Source of the DNA: Vicia villosa | Taxonomy: Eukaryota > Streptophyta > Magnoliopsida > Fabales > Fabaceae | Length of the DNA: 64,000 bases | NCBI RefSeq assembly: GCF_029867415.1 | Contig: NC_081182.1 | Coordinates: forward strand, 43,077,462 to 43,141,461 | Reading direction: 5' to 3' | Part shown: positions 54,633-64,000 of the stretch, in pieces | How the letters are laid out: the number at the start of each line of letters is the position of its first letter | Position numbering within the stretch: the stretch's first letter is position 1 | Program-made: the position numbers and the translations under genes | The notes under the pieces: generated by a model | Seen by the model: the letters and a program-made list of their open reading frames with translations, nothing else | Database searches by the model: none | What the model was told of the DNA's origin: nothing

Positions 54633-55325
54633 AAAGCAATTGGGGTACCATCCACTTGGTCAATCCATAGAAAACCTGTTCATAAACCAGCACAATGTTA
54701 CGGTTAAGAAAACAAATGAAAAAAATAGAAAAGTGATTAAAATAAAATTAAAAAAATATAAAAACCCGATTATAAATCAAATAAAATAAGAACACGAAAC
54801 TACAAATTTTTTAAGATTTTTTTGAAAATATGAAAATAGAAATTAAATCAAATAAAATAGAAAAAAGAGGAATTTGCGATTTTGAGGTTCGAAATCCTTT
54901 AGAATTCTATTCTAAAGGAGTATTGTTCTACGATTTTTTTCTGAACTTCTGGAAAAAATTCGGAGCAAATCGAAACAGTAGTTTCAGAATTCGACTGATA
55001 GGCTGGAAAATTTATTACTGTGCTGCAGCCGGAATTGCAACCCTGAAAAAGGAAAAGTAGGAGAAAATATTTTGTGTTTGTGAGAAAAGAGAGAGAGAGA
55101 GAGAGAGTTAGGGTTAGAATTGTTAGTCCTAATGTATAAAAAATATTAGTATTTATAAGGAAAATATTAGGTTAAAAAACAATGGGCTTGGACTCTAAAA
55201 AAGATTTAATTAGTAATAAAAATAAAATTCTAATAACTATTAATTATATTACTAAATAATAATAATAGCTAACTAACTATAATATAATTAGAAATAAAAA
55301 TATAAAACTAATAATAACTGAATTA

Positions 55326-55330
<5 letters not shown>

Positions 55331-55421
<91 letters not shown>
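55331..55421. repeat. (TAA)n microsatellite
   Basis: About 90 bp of near-perfect ATA/TAA trinucleotide repeat with one TGA interruption. Confidence 0.95.
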
Positions 55422-55423
<2 letters not shown>

Positions 55424-55633
55424 CATCTATCTGATTTAATGCTTAAAATAAAAAAATAACTTCTAAAAATGATATATAATTTTTGTAATTTTTGAATATA
55501 TTTTACTAAAAGTAGTATAAAAATTAATAAAAGATGTTTTAAACTTCCTGATAAAAAAGAAGAAATATTAACTAAAGAAGTTAAAAAAATAATAAAAAAT
55601 GGAAAAAAGTTAGAAAATAAAATAAAGGTTAGA

Positions 55634-55705
55634 AGTGAGATTCGAACCCGGGACCTTTCGGTCGTGCGTCTTTTGCTCTCAAATTCTTACCGATTGCGCT
55701 ACGTC
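55634..55705 (-). pseudogene. tRNA-like sequence with A and B boxes inside the solo LTR
   Basis: On the minus strand an A-box-like TAGCGCAATCGG (55690-55701) is followed about 40 bp later by a B-box-like GGTTCGAATCTC (55637-55648), the spacing and T-loop (TTCGAAT) of a tRNA gene. The T stem pairs poorly and I cannot build a full acceptor stem, so it is a tRNA-derived relic or SINE-like piece rather than a working tRNA. It lies about 60-130 nt from the LTR start, in the element's orientation. Confidence 0.55.
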
Positions 55706-55769
55706 AATTATTTGAAATAAAATGACATAGACAATTATAAGAGGGCAAATTTTGGGGTATGACACTAAG

Positions 55770-56435
55770 CAATTGGCAGATCAACAAAGAGGAATTTTCT
55801 CAGCTACGACACAAACAAATCCAAAGGAGCATTGTAAGTCTATTACAACACGAAGTGGTCGAGTGCTTGGATCGGAAAGTAGTGAGAAAAATGAGGAGAG
55901 AATTTTGGAAGAAAAAGAGCAAGTTAATGAGGAAAAAGAAAAGGCACATGAAAGTCATGATGAGATTATTGAAGAAAAACAGAAAGAAGAGAATATGATA
56001 GAAACAAGCGGTACGAGGAAAAATCAACGAACAAGAGAGGAAAAAGGAAAGATGATCAATCCACCGGCACAAAACCTACCATATCCGCATGCTCCAACTA
56101 AAAAGGATAAAGAAAGGCAATATGCTCGGTTTTTAGACATCTTCAAGCACTTACAAATCAACATTCCATTCTCCGAAGCACTCGAACAAATGTCGACTTA
56201 TGCAAAATTCATGAAAGAGATTCTCACAAAGAAAAGACGGATTACCGATGAGGAAACAATCCATCTTGACGCAAGCTGCAGTGCAATCATACAACGGACC
56301 CTTCCCCAAAAAGAAAAGGATCCTGGACGAGTAACATTACCAGTAACAATTAGAAACGTAAATGTTGGAAAGGCATTGATCGATCTTGGATCAAGCATCA
56401 ACCTTATTCCACTCTCCGTGATAAAAAATAGGTGA
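55770..56435 (+). pseudogene. Athila-type gag C-terminus and aspartic protease, N-terminal part
   Basis: Open frame with KQLADQQRG, HCKSITTRSGRVLG, a long Glu/Lys-rich linker, then the gag/protease boundary and the protease core ALIDLGSSINLIPL with its catalytic Asp. An ATG at 55752 lies in the end of the inserted LTR and is accidental. The frame stops at TAG (56433-56435); protease sequence continues in another frame, so there is a frameshift or small lesion at about 56430-56445. Confidence 0.82.
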
Positions 56436-56442
56436 TCTGGAC

Positions 56443-57610
56443 ATGAAGAATACGAGGGTGACATTGCAGCTAGCCGATAAATCAGTCACAAAACCATCCA
56501 GCACTGCTGAAGATGTTTTGGTCAAGGTAGACAAATTCCTCTTTCCAATTGATTTTGTTGTTATGGACATCGAAGAGGATGATGACGTGCCACTGATTTT
56601 GGGGCGTCCTTTCATGAAAACCGCTCGTATGATGATTGACTTTGATGATGAGTTGATGAAAGTACGTGTTCAAAACGAAGAGATCAACTTCAAACTCTTT
56701 GACGCAATCAAACATCAGAAAAAGGGAGCCCATTTCAAGGTAGACACCATTGAAAAGGAAATTACCAAAGTACAAGAACAAACACATTTAACAAGTCCAT
56801 TAGAGAGAGCACTCATGGATGTTTGTGAAGTTCTTAGTATCGATGAAGAAAAAGGAATCCAACAATGCCTAACCAATTTGGATTCAGCCAAAGAAATACC
56901 ACCAAAGGAAGCAAAGATTGAAAAGTTAGACAACGATACCCCAAGAAAAGACACCAAGTTGGAGCTAAAGATGCTACCAGATCATTTGAAGTATGTGTTT
57001 CTCGATGAGGAAGGTTCCAAACCGGTTATTATCAGCATATCTCTAACCATTTCGGAAGAAACAAAATTGATTCAAGTCTTAAAGAAAAGTCAGAACGCAA
57101 TCGGCTGGGTACTGTCAGACTTGAAAGGAATTAGTCCTTCATATTGTATGCATAGCATTATGATGGCGAAAAATTTCAAACCAATTGCCCAACCCCAAAG
57201 GCGTTTGAATCCAACAATGAAAGAAATGGTATGAAAGGAGGTTGTCAAGCTTCTCGAGGCAGGTGTGATTTATCCTATTTTTTATAGTGCTTGGGTAAGT
57301 CTTGTGCAAGTCGTACCAAAGAAGGGCGGTATAACAGTGATCACAAATGAGAAAAATGAATTAATTTCAACAAGAACAGTGACGGGATGGCGGATGTGCA
57401 TTGATTACCGAAGGCTCAATCAAGCGACAAGAAAAGACCATTTCCCGCTTCCAGATCAAATGTTGGAGAGATTATTCGGGCAGCAATTCTATTTTTTTCT
57501 TGATGGATATTTCGGATATAATCAAATCACTGTCAATCCCGGAGACCATGAGAAAATAGCCTTCACTTGTCCATTCGGTGTCTTTGCATTAAGGATGATA
57601 CCATCATGTA
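56443..57610 (+). pseudogene. pol: Athila-type protease C-terminus and truncated reverse transcriptase
   Basis: The frame 56443-57234 continues the protease (VTLQLADKSV, FVVMDIEEDDDVPLILGRPFM) and a linker into the RT start (IGWVLSDLKGISPSYCMH, QPQRRLNPTMKEMV). A TGA at 57232-57234 interrupts it. The next codons, in the same phase (57235 on), continue RT: KEVVKLLEAGVIYP, VVPKKGG, MCIDYRRLNQATRKDHFPLP and DGYFGYNQI. Homology ends near 57600, before the RT catalytic aspartate pair, where unrelated sequence begins. RT palm, RNase H and integrase are absent. Confidence 0.87.
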
Positions 57611-57612
57611 CT

Positions 57613-59445
57613 TAGACCCAAAACCTCTAAAGATGATTGTTCCTGTGGATATTTCAACAAAATAATTAAATAAGGTTGCAACCAAAAGAAGTTCTTATCT
57701 GAAAAGGTTAGTAACTTTAAAAGAGATTCGTCTTTGAATAATCTAGTTGAAATAGTGAATGTTACTGAAGAAACTAATTCCAACCTCAGTTGAAATATTG
57801 CTGACCTTGGTAAAATCACTAGTGAGGAACAAGATAAGGAACCACATGTTGAATCACCCGATGATCAACATGTTGAACCTGATGTTGAAACATATATTCC
57901 AACATATGGTGAACCACATGCTGAACACCATACTTATTTAGCCATGCATGCTCTTGTTTTTGATGTCTTTCTAAATAACATTTTGATAGGAATGATGACT
58001 TGAACTCTTCTAAAGTCATAGCTACTGAGAATGTTAAGAAATAAAAACATAAAGCTGAAGGAGAAGAGAATGTAGAGACTGAAGTCTTAAGCAAGACATC
58101 AGATGGAAACAATGAACTAAGCGATAAGGATTATCCTGGTAAAAAATATAAGGGACTCGAGGAAAGGAATGGTGAAATGGATGAGGATGATAACATCCCT
58201 ATTGCCCACATAATGAAGAGTATCATTAAAGGTGTGACCAGACCTTAAGACAAGGACACTCAAGTTAAGGAAAAAGAGGTGATTGATGTTGATAAAGAGA
58301 ATGAAACAAATGAAGAACCTACTATGAACATAATAGCTAGAACTTTGTATGATGAATTCAAATAAAAAAGATTTCTCACAAATCATCCAAGAGGAACTCT
58401 ATAATTGAGAAAAAGGGAACTCCTCAACAAATTATAATTCAAAGAGAATGCCACTAAAAGGAAATCTCTTAAAAGGATGCTTGTAGTATTAAGTGACTTA
58501 AAAACACATGTTGAAGAAGATGTCCGTGACATTGTGTCCTTTAGACAATATGTATTTTCACTCTAAAGAAATTGTTAAGACGTGGAAGTTTGTGTTCCAA
58601 AGAAGAGTTAATTTAGAAAATGAGATGAGTGAGGATACTCTTGAATGTCCAAAAATCTTGAATTTACTAAAGGAAGACGGGTTATTGAAAATTGTAACAA
58701 ATGCTAGTCCTTGCTATGAAAAGCTTGTCAAGAAATTTGTTGTTAATTTGTCACGTGATTGCATTAAGGAAGGGAGAAAAGAATTTTGGAAAGTTTATGT
58801 TAGAGGATGTTGTGTGAATTTCTCACCTGAAGTCTTTAATGCTTATCTAGGTAGAAGCAAGAATGTTAAATATGAGGTTGTCCCCTCTCTGAAAAAGTTT
58901 GCTAAGGAAATCACAGCTAATCAAGTCCAGCAACGACCAATGAAAAGCTTACTTTCCTAAAAAGGTATTAGTGTGAAATATATTTTATTGAATAGAATTC
59001 GAGCAACAAATTAGGCACCTACAACCATATATCAAGCATCACATATGTCTTGGCCAAGCTTATTTTTCAAATTGGGGCAAAGTCCAAATTGAATTTTGGT
59101 GAGCATGTTTTTGATCAAATGATGAAACAACACCCCAACATAGTGCATATTGATGAAATCAAGAGTAAAAAGCCAGACCCACTGATTTTGGACTACAAGA
59201 TCTTTGTTAGATCACATGTCCCAGACATTGTGGTGCTAAGGAACAAAGTTCATGCAACTAGTGGGAGTTTCTCTTCTACGTCTAAAGCCACCAAAGAGGA
59301 TGTTTTACATGAACTGATGGAAGTGTCTTATTATTTACAAGAAACAATCACTTCAAGCACCATCAGGAAAAAGAAGGTGGATGATTTGATCATGGTTTCG
59401 ACAGATGAAGAGGATGATGGAAAAGAAGCAGAGAAAGTAAAATAG
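57613..59445 (+). pseudogene. Diverged env-like pseudogene of a legume SIRE-type element
   Basis: Frames are short and broken from 57613 to 58500, with acidic/Lys-rich content like the middle of env-like proteins. The frame 58508-58960 carries the recognisable domain: PLDNMYFHSKEIVKTWKFVFQRRV, then LVKKFVVNLSRDC, KVYVRGCCVNFSPEVFNAYLGRS and KEITANQVQ. This matches the 'putative plant transposon protein'/env-like family (LV-EF...VRG...FSP...YLGR pattern). A further frame 59050-59445 continues with LIFQIGAKSKLNFGEHVFDQ and a C-terminal acidic tail. Stops and frameshifts separate the parts. It is only distantly similar to the 927-residue protein at 46160. Confidence 0.72.
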
Positions 59446-59835
59446 GATTTTGGAAGTGAAGAAGAGAAGGGCAACTTTGATGAGTAATCTATCTGATGTT
59501 GTCAACTGGGATGTGCCAGACACCTATACTGAAATATGGTGCTTGATATAGTTGCCTCCTGTTTAAATAACATCTTTATGTTTTTATTTACATTTGTAAC
59601 CTTGGCCTGTATATAGGTTCTTTTTAGGCTGTAATACTGATGTAACTTTAACTTTAATCTGCACTTCTGAACCAAGTATCACCAAGTATCACCAAGTGTT
59701 GATTGTCAAAGGCTGGTGCTCTAGCACTGTGTTCCACATCTTGTTTGTCTACTTCAGATGTGTGTATCTGCTAACATACTAACCTTAGTGATGATTGAAC
59801 AATGTTTATGATGGACACATTTGCCAAATTGTGGC
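59446..59835 (+). other. 3' UTR of the env-like pseudogene
   Basis: Non-coding, T-rich, with a short direct repeat AGTATCACCA near 59680. It leads to a PPT-like tract. Confidence 0.5.
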
Positions 59836-59848
59836 AAAAGAGGGAGTA
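59836..59848 (+). other. Probable polypurine tract
   Basis: AAAAGAGGGAGTA in the context GTGGCAAAAGAGGGAGTAATG, placed after an env-like gene as in SIRE elements. Confidence 0.6.
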
Positions 59849-59849
59849 A

Positions 59850-60075
59850 TGATGTGTAGGGGATAGTTTTTCTGACTACTAATTATTGATTGTGAGGAGC
59901 TGATATCTGCTTATATCTGGTGTGTTTAGTACTAACTGATGTGTTTGGTACTAACTGTTGTGGTTCTTCTGGTTTTTTGTGTGTGCACACATGTTGAAGC
60001 ATCTGGCTTGGCATCTAGCCTTCAACCTTGTATGGCTGTATGTACTCATATCTTTATGTGTTACTAGTAGCATTT
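59850..60075 (+). repeat. Truncated 3' LTR fragment of the env-like element
   Basis: Begins TGATGTGTAGGGG right after the PPT and is cut at 60075 by the SIRE-D LTR. The exact LTR start (59850 or 59854) is uncertain. No second copy is in the window. Confidence 0.55.
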
Positions 60076-61219
60076 TGAAGGATAGAAAAACACTTAGAAA
60101 GGGGGGGTTTGAATAAGTGTAGCTTTAAAAACTTGTAAGATAAAAACAATTGCACAATGATTTTTATCCTGGTTCGTTGTTAACTAAACTACTCCAGTCC
60201 ACCCCCTTGGAGTGATTTACCTCACCTGAGGATTTAATCCACTAATCACACGAGATTACAATGGTTTTCCACTTAGCCAACTGCTAAGTCTTCTAGAGTA
60301 TACTGATCACAACCTGATCACTCTAGGAACAATCTGCTTAGATACCCTCTAATACTTTCTAGAGTATACTGATCAACAACCTGATCACTCTAGTTCTTAC
60401 AACTTAATGTAAACAAATTCTAAGAGTTACAATGCTTCTTATAAAGCTATTATCACAACTGTGATTTCTCTTAAGTTTAAGCTTAAATCTCACTAAGATA
60501 TTACAACAACAATGTAGTGAGTTTGATGATGAAGTTTGAGAGCTTTTGAATTTGACAGCGTTTCTGCAAGTTGGTTCAGAGTTTGTAATTCGTAAGTTGT
60601 AACCTTGCTTCTCATCAGAACTTCATATTTATAGGCACTTGAGAAGATGACCGTTGGGAGCATTTAATGCTTTACGTAATCCGTACAACATTGCATTTAA
60701 TGTTTCACTCTTTTGTCAACTACCTCGAGCCTTGTTTTCGCCGTGTCTACTGACGTTGCCTTTAATAGCTTCTAACGTTCCTTTTGCCAGTCAGAGTAGC
60801 CTGCCAGTCTAGTACTTGCTTCTGATCTGATGTTTGTGTAAACAACGTTTGAATGTCATCAGAGTCAAACAGCTTGGTACATAGCATCTTCTTGTCTTCT
60901 GACCTTGAAGTGCTTCTGAGCGTGATACCATGAGAACTTCAGTGCTTCTGCTTCCGATCTCAAGTTCTTCTGATGCTTCCATAGACCCATGTTTTGATTC
61001 TGCTTGACCATCTTCTGATGTCTTGCCAGACCATGTTCTGATGATGCATGCTGAACCTTCTGAGTCAGTGCTTCTTGCGCTGATTTTGTGCATACTCTTT
61101 GTATAATTCCTGAAATGGAAATTGCATAGTATTAGAGTACCACATTATCTCATACAAAATTCATATGCTTGTTATCATCAAAACTAAGAATATTGATCAG
61201 AACAAATTTTGTTCTAACA
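60076..61219 (-). repeat. 3' LTR of SIRE-D (1144 bp)
   Basis: Plus strand TGAAGGATAG...TTGTTCTAACA, the same termini as SIRE-A. TATA-like box (minus strand TATAAATA) at 60626-60633. The shortest of the SIRE LTRs here; no 25-bp minisatellite. Confidence 0.92.
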
Positions 61220-61397
61220 ATCTCCCCCTTTTTGATGATGACAAAAACATACATAAATGATATGAATTTGCGATCAGAATATCAGACGGCTAAAGACAAT
61301 TACACAGCTATAGCATAAGCATATAAACATAGTGTGTGAATATGTCTCCCCCTGAGATTAACAATCTCCCCCTGAGATAAATAATCTCCCCCTGAAA
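61220..61397 (-). other. PPT and three purine boxes of SIRE-D
   Basis: The PPT AAAAAGGGGGAGAT (minus strand) occupies 61220-61233. Three GGGGGAGA boxes follow between about 61344 and 61397, again about 20 bp apart. Confidence 0.85.
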
Positions 61398-61938
61398 TAA
61401 ATACTGGAAGGAATTTATAAATAAAGGACTTCCCTGAGTATTTTCCATTTCAGTTGAGACGATCACATATGCTTAGATCTTCAGAACATTCACAGCTTCT
61501 GATTCTTGCTTCCATAGGACAGCTTCAGAACTTGAATTTCTTCGATCTTTAGAACATAAAATATGTATCAGAACATATAATATGCATCAGAGCAAACAAC
61601 AGTAATGTTACAGAGCATATTTTATAACTAAAAACATGCATCAGAACATATAAGGAATAAGAATGTGTTAGGGCATATTCTATCGTCAGAATATCAGAAC
61701 ATTCTTCCTTCTTGCTTCTGATCTTGAAGCTTTACAGCACTCAGCTTGCTTCAATTTCCATGAGCTTGATTCTATACAGAATTGCTTTTCCCCATGTCTT
61801 TGCTTCTCATGTTGAGCTTTAAAAAGGATCTTCAATTCCTGCAAAACACTCAAAGACATATAACTTGCTAGTTCTGTTAGAAATGTGGAGCCTTTCTCCC
61901 AACAACTGATAAAATAAATCATATCATTTATCACATTT

Positions 61939-61953
61939 TCTCCCCCTTTTTGT
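61939..61953 (-). other. Internal PPT-like tract of SIRE-D
   Basis: Minus strand ACAAAAAGGGGGAGA, about 130 bp downstream of the env-like stop, as in all other SIRE copies here. Confidence 0.7.
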
Positions 61954-62080
61954 CATAACATCAAAAACATAAAAGATTCAGATGAAGAACAAGACAAACA
62001 ATATGAGAGAAGAAAAGATAATTTCATTGATAGCAAGGAGAAATTTTCAGAAGTACAAGAGAGATTGGAAGACTCAAAGA

Positions 62081-64000
62081 CTAAGATGACCCTAGCTTGG
62101 ACATGATCTTGGCCAGCATGTCATGAATCCCATTGTTGCTCTCAGTCGGCCTCTCCATGAAGGTGCGGAATTCAGCAATGATTGTGCGTTACTCATCCAT
62201 GCGAGAAGATAGCTCAGCCTGGTTCTTCTGAATAACTTCCAGAGTCCTTGCGAGATGAGACGGTTCATCAGAAGAAGCTTCACAACTTCTGTCCAGAGGG
62301 ATAGCATTCTGAACCGCAGCTTCCATAGTGAGACCATCACCTTGATTTTCCTCAACAGGAATAGTTTCAGCAGGATGATCTTCAGCATCTGCTTCTTCCA
62401 TACAAGCATATCCATACTCTGCAGCAGGCACCTCAGAATCTCCATTCTCAAGAGCCTGAAGAATGGCAGCTAGATTCCTTGGAGCAGAAGGACCCTCAAC
62501 TTCTGGTGGATCAACAAATTCTGGAATGACCAAGTTTGGGTCTTTCTCAGAAGGATTTTCCCTCAGCAAGTCAAACAAGAACTTGAAGTCTCCAGTCAGA
62601 ACTGGATACTGAGGTCTCCAGACCACAATATCTCGGCAAGGGTTAGCTTCCACTGCTGCAGCAATTCTTGCTTCTTCAAGTTCATTAGTGAACAACTTCT
62701 CCTCAAGGATATATCTCCCTCCGAGACGACTGAACCAGAAGTCTTCATAACTCCACAGAATTCCACAAGGGCGTGGAGCAGTTTCTACACAAATTTCCTG
62801 AAGTTCTTCAAACCAAGCATCTGCTTTTCTTCGGAAGATTCTCCAGAACTTTCGCATAGCAACATCATTCAGACCAGAACTTTCAACAATTCTGAGATTA
62901 TCAAAGACTCTTCTGAGATTCCTCTTTATCATTTCAAAATTTACACCAATAGGGTACTCTCGGTGGGATTTTATTTTGGTTATTGGAGAAATAGGGTTAG
63001 GGACAGAATAGGGAAGAGGCGTAAGGATTTTGGTTATAGGAGAGGAAGGAGGTGTGAGAACATGGACTTTTATGGGTGATTCTGTTGGGGCTTTTTCTGG
63101 TTGATTTACTGGTTCAGGGGTTTGAGCAACAGCTACTGGTGCAACTTCTGAACGAGAAGTAGGAACAGAATCAGGTTCAGAGAGATGAATACCTTTGGAT
63201 ACCTTCTGAACAGCTTCAAACACAGCCTCAAGCTTCTTCTGCTTCTTACTCTTATGCTCTTCCACAATCTTAGCCTTCCCAAGAGAGATTTCTCTTCTTC
63301 TGGCAGATTCCAGTGTCTCCTTCTCACTAGCAACAACCTTCTGACCTCCAACTGCTTGAGTTGTTGGTCCTTGAGATATTTTAGCTTGCTGAATCACAGC
63401 TTCTTGAACATCCTCGTTATCATCAGAGGCATTTAATATTAATTTTCTTTTTCTTGTCTTCTTCTTCTCAACAGCTATACCAATTTCAACATTTTTATTC
63501 AACTTCTTCTTTTTCTTCTTCTCAGTAGTCTCCTTTACATTCTTCTTAGTTGCAACTGAAACAACTTGAACTTCTTTAGCAACAGCTTCTTCTGGAACAG
63601 CTTTCTCAACAGTAGTAGCAGCAGCTACACTCTGAACTACCTTCACCTGATTACCAGAAGGCTGATCAAATTTTTTCTTAGTCCTTCTTTCCTTCTTTAC
63701 AGCAGCTTCAGGATCAGCTTCTGAAACATCTTCCGAGGCAGCAGCCCTAGAAGTAGAAGTTTTCTTGCGACCTTCTTTAGCAGGAGCACCTTTTTCTTAA
63801 TCTTTTACTCCTTCATCTTCCTCAAGTGACTTCAGATATCTAGTTCTGACTTCTGGCACCTCACTTCTGAAGAAGGTTTCAAAGTCAGCAAGAATATGAT
63901 CTCGTCTGCTTCTTGCTCCAGGAAGAGGTTGAGGGGATTTGATGATAGCATCAATGACACTCATCTTTCTCAAGGTGAGAGCGTTCAAGCAACTTCCAGT
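62081..64000 (-). pseudogene. SIRE-D env-like pseudogene with two in-frame stops
   Basis: One reading phase runs from the window edge to TAG at 62081-62083, interrupted by TAA codons near 63797 and 62189. From the right edge it starts in the end of the N-terminal domain (TGSCLNALTLRKMSV, ILADFETFFRSEVPEVRTRYLKSLEED). It then has the Lys/Ala-rich basic region, a Pro/Thr-rich segment, the second conserved domain (YPIGVNFEMIKRNLRRVFDNL, LNDVAMRKFWRIFRRKADAW, WSYEDFWFSRL) and the acidic tail. The Pro-rich segment is shorter than in unit 3, missing the part around PPLQTLF. Both stops are single-codon changes without frameshift, so decay is recent. Confidence 0.88.

Larger units (their letters stand above)
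52733..55764 (-). mobile_element. Solo LTR of an Ogre/Tat-like element (3032 bp)
   Basis: On the minus strand it begins TGTCATACCCCAAAATTTGC and ends GGTGAACTGAC-complement...GTATTACA, with TG...CA ends, and is flanked by a perfect 5-bp direct repeat CTAAG (52728-52732 and 55765-55769). Near its minus-strand 3' end it carries GTGGCGACTC, the decoy-PBS motif also seen in the other Ogre-like LTR. No interior or second LTR accompanies it, so it is the product of LTR-LTR recombination. It differs greatly in sequence from the 4.9 kb LTRs. It contains a duplicated palindromic block, a (TAA)n microsatellite and a tRNA-like segment. Confidence 0.92.
51346..57610 (+). mobile_element. Decayed Athila-type Ty3/gypsy element (split by a solo LTR)
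   Basis: It contains a leader, gag, protease and the N-terminal half of RT on the plus strand, with characteristic Athila wording (HCKSITTRSGRV; MCIDYRRLNQATRKDHFPLP). It is broken by frameshifts, a 3 kb solo LTR and a right-hand truncation inside RT near 57605. Its LTRs are not in view: the left end is cut by the SIRE array and the right by an unrelated env-like fragment. Confidence 0.87.
60076..64000 (-). mobile_element. SIRE-D: SIRE-type Ty1/copia element, minus strand, runs off the window
   Basis: LTR, PPT, three purine boxes, internal PPT-like tract and a long env-like pseudogene, in the same order as SIRE-A and the plus-strand units. It is inserted in the env-like element's LTR (left flank CATTT). 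Gag and pol lie beyond 64000 if present. Its 3' UTR is shorter than in SIRE-A, with only one 68-bp-type repeat unit. Confidence 0.92.

Noticed and set aside
55634..55705. Functional tRNA gene on the minus strand
   Set aside because: A- and B-box-like motifs are present, but T-stem pairing fails and no full acceptor stem can be formed. It is kept only as a tRNA-like relic.

Overview
This window looks like repeat-rich nuclear DNA from a plant, most likely a legume with a large genome (possibly tribe Fabeae). Three things suggest this: Ogre/Tat-type Ty3/gypsy elements with LTRs near 5 kb, several SIRE-lineage Ty1/copia elements carrying an extra env-like gene, and AT-rich non-coding sequence. 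The species assignment is inference. I find no host gene. Nearly everything from 874 to 64000 can be assigned to nested LTR retrotransposons. Two runs of exactly 100 N (745-844 and 29293-29392) are scaffold gaps.

Layout, left to right. (1) 1-744: unassigned AT-rich DNA, then a gap. (2) 874-6694: a decayed Ty3/gypsy chromovirus-like (Tekay/Del type) element on the minus strand, with a 2.7 kb 3' LTR, PPT, broken integrase, RT/RNase H, protease and gag, and a PBS. Only six bases of its 5' LTR remain, because a SIRE-type copia element (SIRE-A, minus strand, 6695-10256) was inserted there. (3) SIRE-A contributes its 3' LTR, polypurine tracts and the C-terminal half of its env-like gene. That gene is cut at 10257 by an Ogre-like element (plus strand). 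(4) 10257-26651: Ogre-like element with 4.9 kb LTRs and a 6.6 kb interior that encodes only a short gag with two zinc-knuckle-like modules and no pol, so it is non-autonomous. A second copy of the interior follows the right LTR (26652-29292) and runs into the second gap. (5) 29393-51345: a head-to-tail array of SIRE-type copia elements sharing LTRs, all on the plus strand. It reads partial pol, LTR, gag+pol, LTR, gag+env, LTR. The middle unit has an intact-looking gag and pol but no env. The right unit has gag and a full-length env-like gene but only a stub of pol. (6) 51346-57610: a decayed Athila-type gypsy element, split by a solo Ogre/Tat-like LTR (52733-55764) flanked by the 5-bp duplication CTAAG. 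(7) 57613-60075: an env-like pseudogene with 3' UTR and LTR fragment of another env-bearing element, joined directly to the truncated Athila RT. (8) 60076-64000: a second minus-strand SIRE element (SIRE-D), with 3' LTR and an env-like pseudogene running off the window.

The SIRE gag and pol products would build virus-like particles and carry out protein processing, reverse transcription and integration. The env-like product is of unknown role. The adjacent gag-pol and gag-env units are complementary deletion derivatives. The Ogre-like element would depend on pol supplied by an autonomous relative. The N gap is flanked by near-identical duplications on both sides, so part of the tandem structure may come from assembly rather than biology.
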